From PRO6 sp035565775 (GTDB taxonomy: Bacteria > Pseudomonadota > Alphaproteobacteria > Rhizobiales > Xanthobacteraceae): a stretch of 64,000 bases of DNA. Position 1 is the stretch's first letter; each line of letters starts with the position of its first letter. Position numbers and translations under genes: made by a program. Positions 8,318 through 16,849 of the stretch are shown in pieces. The stretch covers positions 434,001-498,000 of the forward strand of contig DATMRW010000023.1 in the NCBI GenBank assembly GCA_035565775.1, in the 5' to 3' direction. The notes under the pieces are model-generated. The model had not been told where the DNA came from, searched no databases, and saw only the letters and a list, made by a program, of their open reading frames with translations.

Positions 8318-8565
8318 AGGTACTTTATTTCGCCTGGGTCCGTGAGCGCATCGGCAAGGCTGAAGAGACCATCGACCCGCCGGAGACGGTGCGGACCGTT
8401 GCCGATCTCGTCGCCTGGCTGTCGGCGCGGGGGGCGGAATATGCTCATGCCTTCGAGCGGCCGCGCTTCATCCGGGCGGCGATCGACCGCAACCATGTCC
8501 GCCCCGAAACCTCGATTGCGGGGGCGCGCGAGATCGCATTCTTCCCGCCGATGACTGGCGGCTGA
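8314..8565 (+). CDS. moaD: Molybdopterin synthase small subunit MoaD
   Basis: 83 aa, a ubiquitin-like sulfur carrier. It opens KVLYFAWVRERIGKAEE and ends in the Gly-Gly (PPMTGG) that is thiocarboxylated and donates sulfur to precursor Z. It starts with GTG overlapping the pgsA stop (GTGA), so translation is coupled. It is followed two bases later by moaE, its partner subunit. Presence of both subunits shows that the cell makes molybdopterin cofactor. Confidence 0.95.
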   Translation: MKVLYFAWVRERIGKAEETIDPPETVRTVADLVAWLSARGAEYAHAFERPRFIRAAIDRNHVRPETSIAGAREIAFFPPMTGG

Positions 8566-8567
8566 CG

Positions 8568-9041
8568 ATGACAGCATCAGTGACCATCCGCCTGCAGAGC
8601 GCCGATTTCGACGTCGCGAAGGAAATTGCCCTGCTCTCGGCGGGGGACACCTCCATCGGTGCGGTGGTCAGCTTTCTTGGTCTGTGCCGGGGCGACGAGG
8701 ACGGCCGGCCGATCAAGGCGCTGACGCTGGAGCACTATCCGCAGATGGCCGAGGCCGAGATCGGCCGCCATGTCGAGGAGGCGCTGGCCCGCTGGCCGCT
8801 GACCGGCGTGACGGTCATTCACCGTTTCGGGCGGATCGTGCCGGGCGAAAACATCGTGCTGGTGCTGACGGCGTCGTCGCATCGCCCTGCGGCTTTCGCC
8901 GCCGCGGAGTTTTTGATGGACTATCTCAAGACGCGCGCACCGTTCTGGAAGTCGGAGGAAAGCGCCGAGGGGACGGTCTGGGTCGAGGCGCGCGATGCCG
9001 ACGATGCGGCTGCGGCGCGCTGGAACAGGACGGAAATCTGA
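8568..9041 (+). CDS. moaE: Molybdopterin synthase catalytic subunit MoaE
   Basis: 157 aa. The family motifs VIHRFGRI, ASSHRPAAF and LKTRAPFWKSEE are present; the two lysines of the last motif are the active-site pair. It converts precursor Z to molybdopterin using sulfur carried by MoaD. It is two bases from the moaD stop, and its own stop is followed by the prmB ATG with one base between, so the four genes read as one transcript. Confidence 0.96.
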   Translation: MTASVTIRLQSADFDVAKEIALLSAGDTSIGAVVSFLGLCRGDEDGRPIKALTLEHYPQMAEAEIGRHVEEALARWPLTGVTVIHRFGRIVPGENIVLVLTASSHRPAAFAAAEFLMDYLKTRAPFWKSEESAEGTVWVEARDADDAAAARWNRTEI

Positions 9042-9042
9042 C

Positions 9043-10008
9043 ATGACACAACAGGACAAGGCCGGCGCGTCGTCTCGCGCGGCCGAGGCAGCGCTTGTCT
9101 CCGCGCAAGCCGAGCGCGACGCCGCGGATCTGCACACGCTGCTCGACTTTCTCCGCTACGGCGTCAGCCGGTTTGCCGAGGCGGGCGTGGTGTTCGCGCA
9201 CGGCACGACCGATCCGGTAGCGGAGGCGGCATTCATCATCTCCGAGGCGCTGCATCTGCATCCCGAGCAGTTCGATATGTTCGCGACCGCGCGCGTGACG
9301 AAAACGGAAGCGCTGAAGATCGCCGCGCTGATCGACCAGCGCGTGACCACCCGCAAGCCGGCGGCGTATCTGCTCAACAAGATCTACATGCGCGGGCTGC
9401 CGTTCTATGTCGATGAGCGGGTGATCGTGCCGCGCTCGTTCATCGGCGAGCTTTTGGATTCGCATTTCGACGGCGGCGACACGTCAATGATTGACGATCC
9501 GGGCAGCATCACGCGCGTGCTCGATCTCTGCACCGGGTCGGGCTGCATCGCCATTCTTGCGGCGCATGCGTTTCCGAATGCGCAGATCGATGCCGTTGAT
9601 CTGTCGCCGGATGCGCTCGAGGTCGCACGGCGCAATGTCCATGAGCATGGTCTCGAAGATCGCATCACGCTCTATCAGGGCGACCTGTTCGCACCGCTCG
9701 GCGACACCCGCTACGACCTGATCATCACAAATCCGCCTTATGTTGATGCGCAAGGAATGGCGGATCTCCCGGAAGAGTGCCGCCACGAACCGGCGATGGC
9801 CTTCGATGGCGGCGATGACGGGCTCGACATCGTGCGCAAGATCATTGATCAGGCCGCGGCGCATCTGCTGCCGGGCGGCGGATTGCTTTGCGAAGTCGGC
9901 CGCGGCCGCTACGTCACGGAAGAGGCGTTTCCGCGCCACCCCTTCATCTGGCTCGATAGTGAAGAGTCAGAAGGAGAGGTGTTCTGGCTGGCGGCCGAAG
10001 CTCTCTGA
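9043..10008 (+). CDS. prmB: Ribosomal protein L3 N5-glutamine methyltransferase (PrmB-like)
   Basis: 321 aa. It belongs to the HemK/PrmC class: a SAM site (LDLCTGSGCIAILAA) and the glutamine-binding NPPY (ITNPPYVDAQGM). The linker VIVPRSFIGELL favours PrmB, which modifies ribosomal protein L3, over PrmC, which modifies release factors. An extra helical N-terminal domain of about 110 aa is present, as expected. The ATG at 9043 directly follows the moaE stop. A strong hairpin terminator lies about 85 nt downstream. PrmB versus PrmC is an inference from the linker motif. Confidence 0.88.
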   Translation: MTQQDKAGASSRAAEAALVSAQAERDAADLHTLLDFLRYGVSRFAEAGVVFAHGTTDPVAEAAFIISEALHLHPEQFDMFATARVTKTEALKIAALIDQRVTTRKPAAYLLNKIYMRGLPFYVDERVIVPRSFIGELLDSHFDGGDTSMIDDPGSITRVLDLCTGSGCIAILAAHAFPNAQIDAVDLSPDALEVARRNVHEHGLEDRITLYQGDLFAPLGDTRYDLIITNPPYVDAQGMADLPEECRHEPAMAFDGGDDGLDIVRKIIDQAAAHLLPGGGLLCEVGRGRYVTEEAFPRHPFIWLDSEESEGEVFWLAAEAL

Positions 10009-10093
10009 GCGTGGCGCGCGGGGCGGTGCCGGAACCAGATGATCCGGCACTCGCCAAATCGGCGCGGCGTTTCTATCTCGCGTTTTCGGGTTT

Positions 10094-10133
10094 GTGACGG
10101 ACAGCATGCCATGCTCTCCGTCACGATTTTTTT
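10094..10133 (+). terminator. Strong intrinsic terminator after prmB
   Basis: A long near-perfect inverted repeat (GTGACGGACAGCATG / CATGCTCTCCGTCAC, one mismatch) followed by GATTTTTTT. It probably closes the pgsA-moaD-moaE-prmB operon. It also argues against a longer form of the MATE gene, whose extended frame would run through it. Confidence 0.88.
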
Positions 10134-10191
10134 GTGGCCGTTTTTTTTGGATTTGTTTTGGCGCGGGCAACGCGCCGTCGATTGGATTGGC

Positions 10192-11589
10192 ATGCTGTTC
10201 AACCCCCACCAGAGTTCGTTTTCGCGCACCGCGTGGCTCGATGAATTTCGGGCGACGCTGGCGCTCGGCTGGCCGCTGGTGCTCACCAACCTTGCGCAGA
10301 TCGCGCTGACGACGACTGACCTGATCTTTCTGGGCCGCCTCGGCCCGTCGTCCCTGGCGGCGGCGACGCTCGGCAGCAATCTTTATCTGGCGATCCTGAT
10401 CTTCGCGATCGGCGTGATGACCGCGACTTCGCCGATGATGGCGGAAGCGATCGGCCGCAAGCGCAAGATGCTGCGCGATGTCCGCCGCACTTTCCGGCAA
10501 GGCTTGTTCTCTGCGGTGTTGATCGCCATTCCGAGTTGGCTCGTGCTGTGGCACGCCGAGGCGGTGCTGCTTCTGTTCGGGCAGGCGCCGGAGCTGGCGG
10601 CCGAGGCGCAGGTGTTCGTGCGCCATCTGCAATGGGGCTTTCTGCCGTTCCTCGGTTTCGTCGCGCTGCGCTCGTTCGTGGCTGCGCTCGAGCGGCCGAT
10701 CTGGGCGCTGCTCGTGACCGGCGTGGCGGTGGTGTTCAATATCGGCGCGAACTGGGCGCTGGTGTTCGGCCATCTCGGCCTGCCAGCTCTCGGCCTGCGG
10801 GGATCGGGCATCGCCACCTCGCTGTCGAACCTGTTCATCTTCGTCGGCCTTGTCGTTGTGGTGAGCACGCACCCGAAATTCCGGCGCTTCCATCTGTTCG
10901 GCAACTGGTGGCGGGCGGACTGGCCGAGGTTCAGGGCGCTGTGGCGGCTTGGCCTGCCGATCGGCGCGACATTGGCGTTCGAGGTTACGGTCTTCAACGC
11001 GGCAGTGTTTCTGATGGGACAGTTCGGCACGGCGGCAATCGCCGCGCATTCGATCGCCATCCAGATCGCCTCGGCGTCCTTCATGGTGCCGATGGGGATC
11101 GGGCAGGCGGCGACGGTGCGCGTCAGTCTCGCCCATGGCTCAAGCGACCGCGACGGCATCACCCGCGCGGGCTGGACCGCCTTCACGCTTGCGGTGTCGT
11201 TCATGGCGGCGATGAGCGTGGTGATGATCGTTGCGCCAAAGCTTCTGATCGGCGCCTTCATCGATATTGGTGATCCGGCCAACGCCCTGGTGGTGCAGAC
11301 CGCCGTGGGCTTTCTGTTCTGCGCCGCGCTGTTCCAGATCGTCGATGGTGCGCAGACCGTGACCGCGGGCATGCTGCGCGGGCTTCAGGACACGCGGATG
11401 CCGATGATCTATGCCGGGCTTGGCTATTGGGGTTTCGGCATGCCGCTCAGCCTGTTCTTCGGCTTCAAGGCGGGTTTTGGCGGCCTCGGCATCTGGATCG
11501 GGCTGGCCTCGGGGCTTGCCGTCGTTGCCGCAATCATGATCACGCGCTGGATGCGGCGCGACCGGCACGGTCTGGTGCCGCGAAACTGA
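10192..11589 (+). CDS. MATE family multidrug efflux transporter
   Basis: 465 aa with about 12 hydrophobic helices. The N-terminus (LALGWPLVLTNLAQIALTTT then DLIFLGRLG) and the half-site repeat near residue 265 are typical of MATE sodium- or proton-coupled exporters of the NorM type. It probably exports cationic or aromatic compounds from the cytoplasm. The ATG at 10192 is chosen because the frame further upstream runs through the prmB terminator and a T-rich leader. The ribosome site is weak. Substrate is unknown. Confidence 0.9.
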   Translation: MLFNPHQSSFSRTAWLDEFRATLALGWPLVLTNLAQIALTTTDLIFLGRLGPSSLAAATLGSNLYLAILIFAIGVMTATSPMMAEAIGRKRKMLRDVRRTFRQGLFSAVLIAIPSWLVLWHAEAVLLLFGQAPELAAEAQVFVRHLQWGFLPFLGFVALRSFVAALERPIWALLVTGVAVVFNIGANWALVFGHLGLPALGLRGSGIATSLSNLFIFVGLVVVVSTHPKFRRFHLFGNWWRADWPRFRALWRLGLPIGATLAFEVTVFNAAVFLMGQFGTAAIAAHSIAIQIASASFMVPMGIGQAATVRVSLAHGSSDRDGITRAGWTAFTLAVSFMAAMSVVMIVAPKLLIGAFIDIGDPANALVVQTAVGFLFCAALFQIVDGAQTVTAGMLRGLQDTRMPMIYAGLGYWGFGMPLSLFFGFKAGFGGLGIWIGLASGLAVVAAIMITRWMRRDRHGLVPRN

Positions 11590-11619
11590 AACGCCGCAAT
11601 CGGAGGATTGCGGCGTTTC
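11588..11619. terminator. Hairpin after the MATE gene
   Basis: A perfect 13-bp stem (GAAACGCCGCAAT / ATTGCGGCGTTTC) with a 6-nt loop, starting inside the MATE stop codon. It lacks a long T-tract, so it may be a weak or Rho-assisted terminator, or serve the convergent ilvE. Confidence 0.6.
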
Positions 11620-11647
11620 GTACGTTCAGGAGCAGTTTTCTCTAAAT

Positions 11648-11670
11648 GCCCCGCGCGCGTCGCGCGGGGC
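11648..11670. terminator. GC hairpin downstream of ilvE
   Basis: A perfect 10-bp GC stem (GCCCCGCGCG / CGCGCGGGGC) with a 3-nt loop, 18 nt beyond the ilvE stop on the minus strand. There it is followed only by ATTTAG, so it is a weak terminator candidate. Confidence 0.5.
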
Positions 11671-11687
11671 GATCATTCGGCTGCCCG

Positions 11688-12800
11688 TCAAAACACCTTT
11701 TTGATCCAGTTGTGCGAGTCGGTCGCCCGACCGTATTGGATGTCGACGAGCTTCTTGCGCAGATCCATCGCGACGGGGCCGGCGGCGCCGCCGCTGATGA
11801 GAAAATCGCCGCTCGCCGAGCACACCTTGCCGATCGGAGAGATCACCGCCGCGGTACCACAGGCAAAGGCCTCTTTCAGCTTTCCGCTGGCGGCATCGGC
11901 GCGCCACTGGTCGATGGTGTAGGCCTCCTCGCGCACGCGCACGCCCGCTTCCCGCGCCAGTGTGATGATCGAGTCGCGGGTGATGCCCGGCAGGATCGTG
12001 CCGAGCGGCGGCGTCAGCAGCGAGCCGTCGTCGAACACGAAGAAGATGTTCATGCCGCCGAGTTCCTCGATGTAGCGGCGCTCGACCGCATCGAGGAACA
12101 CGACCTGATCGCAGCCGCGGTCGATCGCCTCCGCCTGCGCGCGCAGGCTGGCGGCATAGTTGCCGCCGCATTTGACGGCGCCGGTGCCGCCGATCGCGGC
12201 GCGCGTGTAGTTCTCCGACACCCAGATCGACACCGGCGCAGGGCCGCCCTTGAAATAGGAGCCGACCGGCGAGGCGATGACGGCGAAAATGTATTCCGCG
12301 GAAGGCTTCACGCCGAGGAAGACCTCGTTCGCGATCATGAAGGGCCGCAGGTAGAGGCTGCCCTCGCCACCCGGAATCCAGTCGCGGTCGACGCGCACGA
12401 GCTGCTCGACGGCTTCGATGAACACCGGCTCGGGCAGCGGCGCCATGGCCATGCGGTTGGCCGAATCGACGAAACGGCGGGCATTGGCTTCGGGACGGAA
12501 CAGGTTTACGCCGCCGTCGTCGCGCCGGTAGGCCTTGAGGCCTTCGAAGATCTCCTGCGCGTAGTGCAGAACGGCGGTGGCCGGATCGAGCGCGAAGCTG
12601 GTGCGCGATTCGATGCGCGCGCCATGCCAGCCCTTGGCCTCGCTATACTGGACCACAGCCATGTGATCGGTGAACACTCGGCCGAAGCCCGGATTCGCGA
12701 GCTTTTGCGCGCGCTCCTGCTCGGGCGTCGGGTTGGTCGCTGGCTGGATTTCGAAATTCAAACAGATCGAGCGATCGATCCTGTCGAATGAAATTCCCAT
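11688..12800 (-). CDS. ilvE: Branched-chain amino-acid aminotransferase
   Basis: 370 aa, a class IV PLP aminotransferase of the larger (about 360 aa) IlvE type. The PLP lysine is K210 in GTGAVKCGGNYAAS. The C-terminal EAFACGTAAVISPIG is the conserved cofactor-phosphate loop. It catalyses the last step of Leu, Ile and Val synthesis and the first step of their breakdown, with 2-oxoglutarate/glutamate. Divergent from it is a MarR regulator; the 286-nt gap between them probably holds both promoters. Start at 12800. Confidence 0.96.
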   Translation of the reverse strand: MGISFDRIDRSICLNFEIQPATNPTPEQERAQKLANPGFGRVFTDHMAVVQYSEAKGWHGARIESRTSFALDPATAVLHYAQEIFEGLKAYRRDDGGVNLFRPEANARRFVDSANRMAMAPLPEPVFIEAVEQLVRVDRDWIPGGEGSLYLRPFMIANEVFLGVKPSAEYIFAVIASPVGSYFKGGPAPVSIWVSENYTRAAIGGTGAVKCGGNYAASLRAQAEAIDRGCDQVVFLDAVERRYIEELGGMNIFFVFDDGSLLTPPLGTILPGITRDSIITLAREAGVRVREEAYTIDQWRADAASGKLKEAFACGTAAVISPIGKVCSASGDFLISGGAAGPVAMDLRKKLVDIQYGRATDSHNWIKKVF

Positions 12801-13086
12801 GGGTATCTCCCGCTCTACAATCGTGATCCGTTGCGGCGATCGGTCGGCCGCCGGCTTCCGGTTTCGTTGGTGCCTAGGTCTGAAGGCCGCGATCGTCTAT
12901 TGCTGATTGCAGGCTTTTACGGACAGCACGAACTCCAGTATGTTTGCCGAAAGTCCGCTCGACAATCGCACGGTGGAAACTTGCGGCTCTGGTTTGCCGT
13001 GATAACTCGAATTCCTTGGTTAGTCCGTAAACGATTATTTCGTCCGGGACCTGGTTTTTGTAACATCGGACCCTAAATGCGTCAAT

Positions 13087-13635
13087 ATGGCTGACATAAA
13101 TTTCAAACCAGACCTGCCTTCAGTGCAGAGCAGTTCTTTAGGGGCCGCCGACGGCGCTGGCGCGGGACTGCGCTGGGACATCATTGAACTTTTGTTCTTC
13201 GCATACCGCGATTTCGTAGGCGATGCCGATCACGTGCTGGAGACTTACGGGTTCGGGCGGGCGCATCACCGTGTTGTGCATTTCGTCACGCGCTATCCCG
13301 GGTTGACCGTCGCAGACCTTCTCAGCGTGCTCCGCATCACTAAGCAGTCGCTCGGCCGGGTGCTGAAGCAGCTGCTGGACGAGGAATTCATTGTGCAGAA
13401 GGCGGGCGACAGCGACCGCCGCCAGCGCCTTCTTTATGCCACCCCGAAAGGGGAGACGCTGGTGACCCGGCTGGCGACATTGCAGACCCGCCGCATCAAT
13501 CGTGCCTTGGAGGGGCTTGAGCCCGCCCAGGCCGAGGCGGTCGGACATTTCCTGCGTGCGATGATCGAACGTGATGATCCCGACAAGGTGCTGGAGACGC
13601 TGCTCAGTATCGGTCGCCACAAGACAGAGGACTGA
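13087..13635 (+). CDS. MarR family transcriptional regulator
   Basis: 182 aa. A winged helix-turn-helix lies at about residues 75-130: the recognition segment LLSVLRITKQSLGRVLKQLL is followed by the wing DSDRRQRLLYATPKGE, the usual MarR pattern with its conserved D-x-R. It probably acts as a ligand-controlled repressor dimer. It is the first gene of a MarR / response-regulator / histidine-kinase operon and is divergent from ilvE. Only two bases lie between its stop and the next TTG start, so it is translated with the two-component system. Ligand and targets are unknown. Confidence 0.9.
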   Translation: MADINFKPDLPSVQSSSLGAADGAGAGLRWDIIELLFFAYRDFVGDADHVLETYGFGRAHHRVVHFVTRYPGLTVADLLSVLRITKQSLGRVLKQLLDEEFIVQKAGDSDRRQRLLYATPKGETLVTRLATLQTRRINRALEGLEPAQAEAVGHFLRAMIERDDPDKVLETLLSIGRHKTED

Positions 13636-13637
13636 TT

Positions 13638-14363
13638 TTGACGGACGCAGCCTTCGCCTTCCGCAAGAAAACGATTCCGACCGACGATGCGCCGCATCTG
13701 CTTCTCGTGGACGACGACCGGCGAATTCGGGACCTGCTGTCGCGTTTTCTCGTCAACGAAGGCTATCGCGTCACCACGGCGATGAGCGCGGCAGCGGCGC
13801 GGGCCAAGCTTTCGGGGCTGGATTTCGACCTGCTGATTCTAGACGTGATGATGCCGGGCGAGACGGGCTTCGAGCTGGCGCGCTCGCTGCGGGCGCAATC
13901 CTCCGTGCCGATCATCATGCTGACCGCGCGGCACGAGGCCGAGGCCCGGATCGAGGGCTTGCAGATCGGCGCCGATGATTATGTCGCCAAGCCTTTCGAG
14001 CCGCGCGAACTGGTGCTGCGGATCGCCAACGTGCTCCGCCGCATGACGCCGGCCGAAGTGGACGCGCCGGAATCGGTAACGTTCGGACCCTATGTCTACC
14101 ACCTTGACCGCGGCGAACTGCGCAACGGCGAGGAAATCATTCATCTCACTGACCGCGAGCGCGACATGCTGCGTATTCTTTCCGCGGCGCGCGGCGAAAC
14201 GGTGCCGCGGCAGGATCTCACCGGCGGCGGGGCGGCAGTCAACGAGCGTGCGGTCGATGTGCAGATCAATCGGCTGCGCCGCAAGATCGAACATGATCCG
14301 GCGAATCCGCTGTTTCTTCAGGCGGTGCGCGGCATCGGCTATCGGCTCGTGGCGTCGCCATGA
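13638..14363 (+). CDS. OmpR-family response regulator
   Basis: 241 aa. The receiver domain (about 19-135) has the acidic pair in LLVDDDRR, phospho-acceptor D69 in LILDVMMPGE, and K118 in VAKPFEP. A winged-helix DNA-binding domain follows (about 150-240, ending VRGIGYRLVASP). It starts with TTG; AGAGG 8 nt upstream and the tight junction with the MarR gene support this start. It is presumably phosphorylated by the kinase encoded next. Nothing in the sequence tells which genes it controls. Confidence 0.93.
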   Translation: MTDAAFAFRKKTIPTDDAPHLLLVDDDRRIRDLLSRFLVNEGYRVTTAMSAAAARAKLSGLDFDLLILDVMMPGETGFELARSLRAQSSVPIIMLTARHEAEARIEGLQIGADDYVAKPFEPRELVLRIANVLRRMTPAEVDAPESVTFGPYVYHLDRGELRNGEEIIHLTDRERDMLRILSAARGETVPRQDLTGGGAAVNERAVDVQINRLRRKIEHDPANPLFLQAVRGIGYRLVASP

Positions 14364-14413
14364 GTGCGGGCCGGCGCTGATTGGATGAAGGCTAGGGAAG
14401 TGAGCGCAGGTCG

Positions 14414-15802
14414 ATGAACCGCTGGGCCAATAGCTTGTCCGCGATCCGGACCGCATCGGCGCGCGTTCTCGGCGCAACGAACTGGATCGGACGCCGCTTC
14501 AACAGCCTGATGCCGAAGGGGCTGTATGCCCGTGCCTTGCTGATCATCATCGTGCCGATGGTGGTGCTGCAATCCGTCGTCGCTTTTGTGTTCATGGAGC
14601 GCCACTGGAATACGGTGACGCGGCGGCTGTCGACGGCGGTGGTGCAGGACGTTGCCGCGCTGATCGACATCTACAACGGCACGCCGCAGGACAAGGACCG
14701 CGTGCTGCTGCGGAAGATCGCGCAGGAGCGGCTTGGCCTCGTGGTCGACCTGCTGCCGCCGACCGACATGCCCGCGCCGGGGCCGAAGCCGTTCTTCTCG
14801 CTGCTCGATCAGGCGCTGTCGCGGCAGCTCAGCCGCCAGATCGGAAAGCCGTTCTGGATCGACACGGTCGGCCGTTCCAACCTCGTCGAGATCCGCATCC
14901 GGCTCGATGACGCGGTGATGCGCGTGTTCGCGCAGCGCAGCGCCGCCTATGCGTCGAATTCGGAGATCTTTCTGTTCTGGATGCTTGGCACCTCGTCGCT
15001 GCTGCTGATCGTCGCGGTGCTGTTCCTGCGCAATCAGATCAAGCCGATTTTGCGGCTGGCGGATGCCGCGGAGAATTTCGGCAAGGGCCGCGACGAGCCC
15101 AACTTTCGGCCGCGCGGCGCGCGCGAGGTGCGGCGGGCGGCCTATGCCTTCATCGAGATGAAGTCGCGCGTCGAGCGCGCCATCGAACAGCGCACCGCGA
15201 TGCTGGCCGGCGTCAGCCACGACCTGCGCACCATCCTCACCCGCTTCAAGCTGGAGCTGGCGCTGATCGGCGACAGTCCGGACGCCGAGGGCATGCGCAA
15301 GGACGTCGATGAGATGAACGCGATGCTCGAGGCCTATCTCGCCTTCGCGCGAGGCGACAGCGGCGAGCAGGCGCAGCCGACGGACATGGAGCAGGCGCTG
15401 GAAGAGCTGCGCGACGATGCCGAGCGCAACGGCAATCAGGCGACGATTGCTTTCCACGGCCAGCCGCTGGTGACGGTGAAGCCCGCCGCGTTCAAGCGGT
15501 GCCTCGCAAACCTTGTCTCGAATGCGGAGCGCTACGCCACCACGATCAGCATCACCGGCCATCGCGACCATCGCTGGCTGACGGTGACGGTGGACGATGA
15601 TGGGCCGGGAATCCCGATCGAGATGCGTGAGGAAGTGTTCAAACCGTTCCTGCGACTCGACGATGCGCGAAATCAGGACGAGGGTGGCACCGGGCTTGGC
15701 CTTGCGATTGCCCGCGACATCGCCCGCTCCCACGGCGGTGAGATTTTGCTTGCCGACAGCCCGATGGGCGGCCTGCGCGCCAGCGTGCGCGTGCCGGTTT
15801 GA
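14414..15802 (+). CDS. EnvZ-like membrane sensor histidine kinase
   Basis: 462 aa. Transmembrane helices lie at about 41-61 and 187-205, enclosing a periplasmic sensor region of about 125 aa. A HAMP linker follows, then a HisKA domain with H269 in GVSHDLRTILTR. The ATPase domain has an N-box (CLANLVSNAERYA), DDDGPGIP and GTGLGLAIAR. Architecture and sequence are EnvZ-like. The residue after LRT is Ile rather than the Pro usual in the H-box; autophosphorylation residues are otherwise intact. Partner of the preceding response regulator. The signal sensed is unknown. Confidence 0.92.
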   Translation: MNRWANSLSAIRTASARVLGATNWIGRRFNSLMPKGLYARALLIIIVPMVVLQSVVAFVFMERHWNTVTRRLSTAVVQDVAALIDIYNGTPQDKDRVLLRKIAQERLGLVVDLLPPTDMPAPGPKPFFSLLDQALSRQLSRQIGKPFWIDTVGRSNLVEIRIRLDDAVMRVFAQRSAAYASNSEIFLFWMLGTSSLLLIVAVLFLRNQIKPILRLADAAENFGKGRDEPNFRPRGAREVRRAAYAFIEMKSRVERAIEQRTAMLAGVSHDLRTILTRFKLELALIGDSPDAEGMRKDVDEMNAMLEAYLAFARGDSGEQAQPTDMEQALEELRDDAERNGNQATIAFHGQPLVTVKPAAFKRCLANLVSNAERYATTISITGHRDHRWLTVTVDDDGPGIPIEMREEVFKPFLRLDDARNQDEGGTGLGLAIARDIARSHGGEILLADSPMGGLRASVRVPV

Positions 15803-15864
15803 TTTTTTGCTCGTTCGATGACGAACGCCGCTGCGCAGCGGCGTGTTACGCTTATTGAGCAAAC

Positions 15865-15897
15865 AAAGAATGCCCGGAGCGGCTCCGGGCATTCTTT
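15865..15897. terminator. Bidirectional terminator between kinase gene and proC
   Basis: A perfect 16-bp inverted repeat (AAAGAATGCCCGGAGC / GCTCCGGGCATTCTTT) separated by one base, lying between convergent genes. The inner pairs must open to form the loop. A-rich and T-rich flanks suit both strands. Confidence 0.85.
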
Positions 15898-15926
15898 CGG
15901 GTTTGCAATTTCTTTCCTGGCGAAGG

Positions 15927-16763
15927 TCAGCCAGCCAGCTCCTTCGACCGCCTGGTTGCTGCGGCGACGGCGCGCTCCATCAGCGGCTTCAATCCGTCTT
16001 CGGCCATCAGCACGCTGAGCGCTGCGGCGGTGGTGCCTCCGGGCGAGGTGACGTTCTGGCGCAGCGTTGCGGCATCGAGTTCGGAGCGGTGAAGGAGTTC
16101 GCCCGAGCCGGCAACGGTGGCGCGCGCAAGCGTCATAGCGAGTTCGGCGGGAAGGCCGGCGGCGACGCCCGCCCTAGCCAGCTCCTCGGCGAGCAGGAAC
16201 ACATAGGCCGGGCCGGAGCCGGAGACGGCCGTCACCGCATCCATCAGCCCTTCGTCATCGACCCATTCGACGGCGCCGGTGGTGCACAGCAGCGCGTCGG
16301 CGACGGCGCGCTGGGTGTCGTTGACGTCGGGCGAGGGGACCGCGACGATGATGCCGCGGCCGATCGCGGCCGGGGTGTTCGGCATGGCGCGGACGACCTG
16401 ACCGCCGCAGGCGCTGCGGATCGCGCCAATGGTGATGCCGGCCATGATCGAGACGACGAGCGTCTCCGCGCCGACATAGGGGCGCAGCAGTTCGGCTACT
16501 TCGCGGAAGGTCTGCGGCTTCACCGCGATCACCAGCGCCGCCACCGGGCTGACTTCGGACGGTGCCGGATTGAGTTTGGGCCCGCGCGCGATCAGCGCCC
16601 TGGCTTCGTCGGAGGGCGACGGCTCGATGACGGCGATTCGGGAGGGCGGGCAGCCCTGCGCCAGCCAGCCGGCCAGCATCGCGCCGCCCATCTTGCCTGC
16701 GCCGGCAAGAAGGATTGAGCCGGATGTCTTTTCAAGGATGTCGGAGAGGACGGAGGCGGACAT
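15927..16763 (-). CDS. proC: Pyrroline-5-carboxylate reductase
   Basis: 278 aa. The nucleotide-binding loop is GAGKMGGAM (21-29). The family signature region VSGSGPAYVFLLAEEL and C-terminal VTSPGGTTAAAL are present. It reduces 1-pyrroline-5-carboxylate to proline with NAD(P)H, the last step of proline synthesis. The ATG at 16763 is chosen because the Rossmann loop then falls at the usual place; the frame continues upstream but without family similarity. The YbjN-like gene lies 86 nt upstream in the same direction. Confidence 0.95.
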   Translation of the reverse strand: MSASVLSDILEKTSGSILLAGAGKMGGAMLAGWLAQGCPPSRIAVIEPSPSDEARALIARGPKLNPAPSEVSPVAALVIAVKPQTFREVAELLRPYVGAETLVVSIMAGITIGAIRSACGGQVVRAMPNTPAAIGRGIIVAVPSPDVNDTQRAVADALLCTTGAVEWVDDEGLMDAVTAVSGSGPAYVFLLAEELARAGVAAGLPAELAMTLARATVAGSGELLHRSELDAATLRQNVTSPGGTTAAALSVLMAEDGLKPLMERAVAAATRRSKELAG

Positions 16764-16849
16764 TGCGGAAAATCCAATCGATTGACTGGACCATGCAATA
16801 AGCCTTTTTGCGGCTGAGGGGAAATTCTCCCCTCGGTCGACGGGGCCGA

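Noticed and set aside
15825..15844. 20-bp palindrome ACGCCGCTGC/GCAGCGGCGT after the kinase gene
   Set aside because: GC-rich, no T-tract, and next to a better bidirectional terminator; possibly part of the same 3' region but not a separate element.
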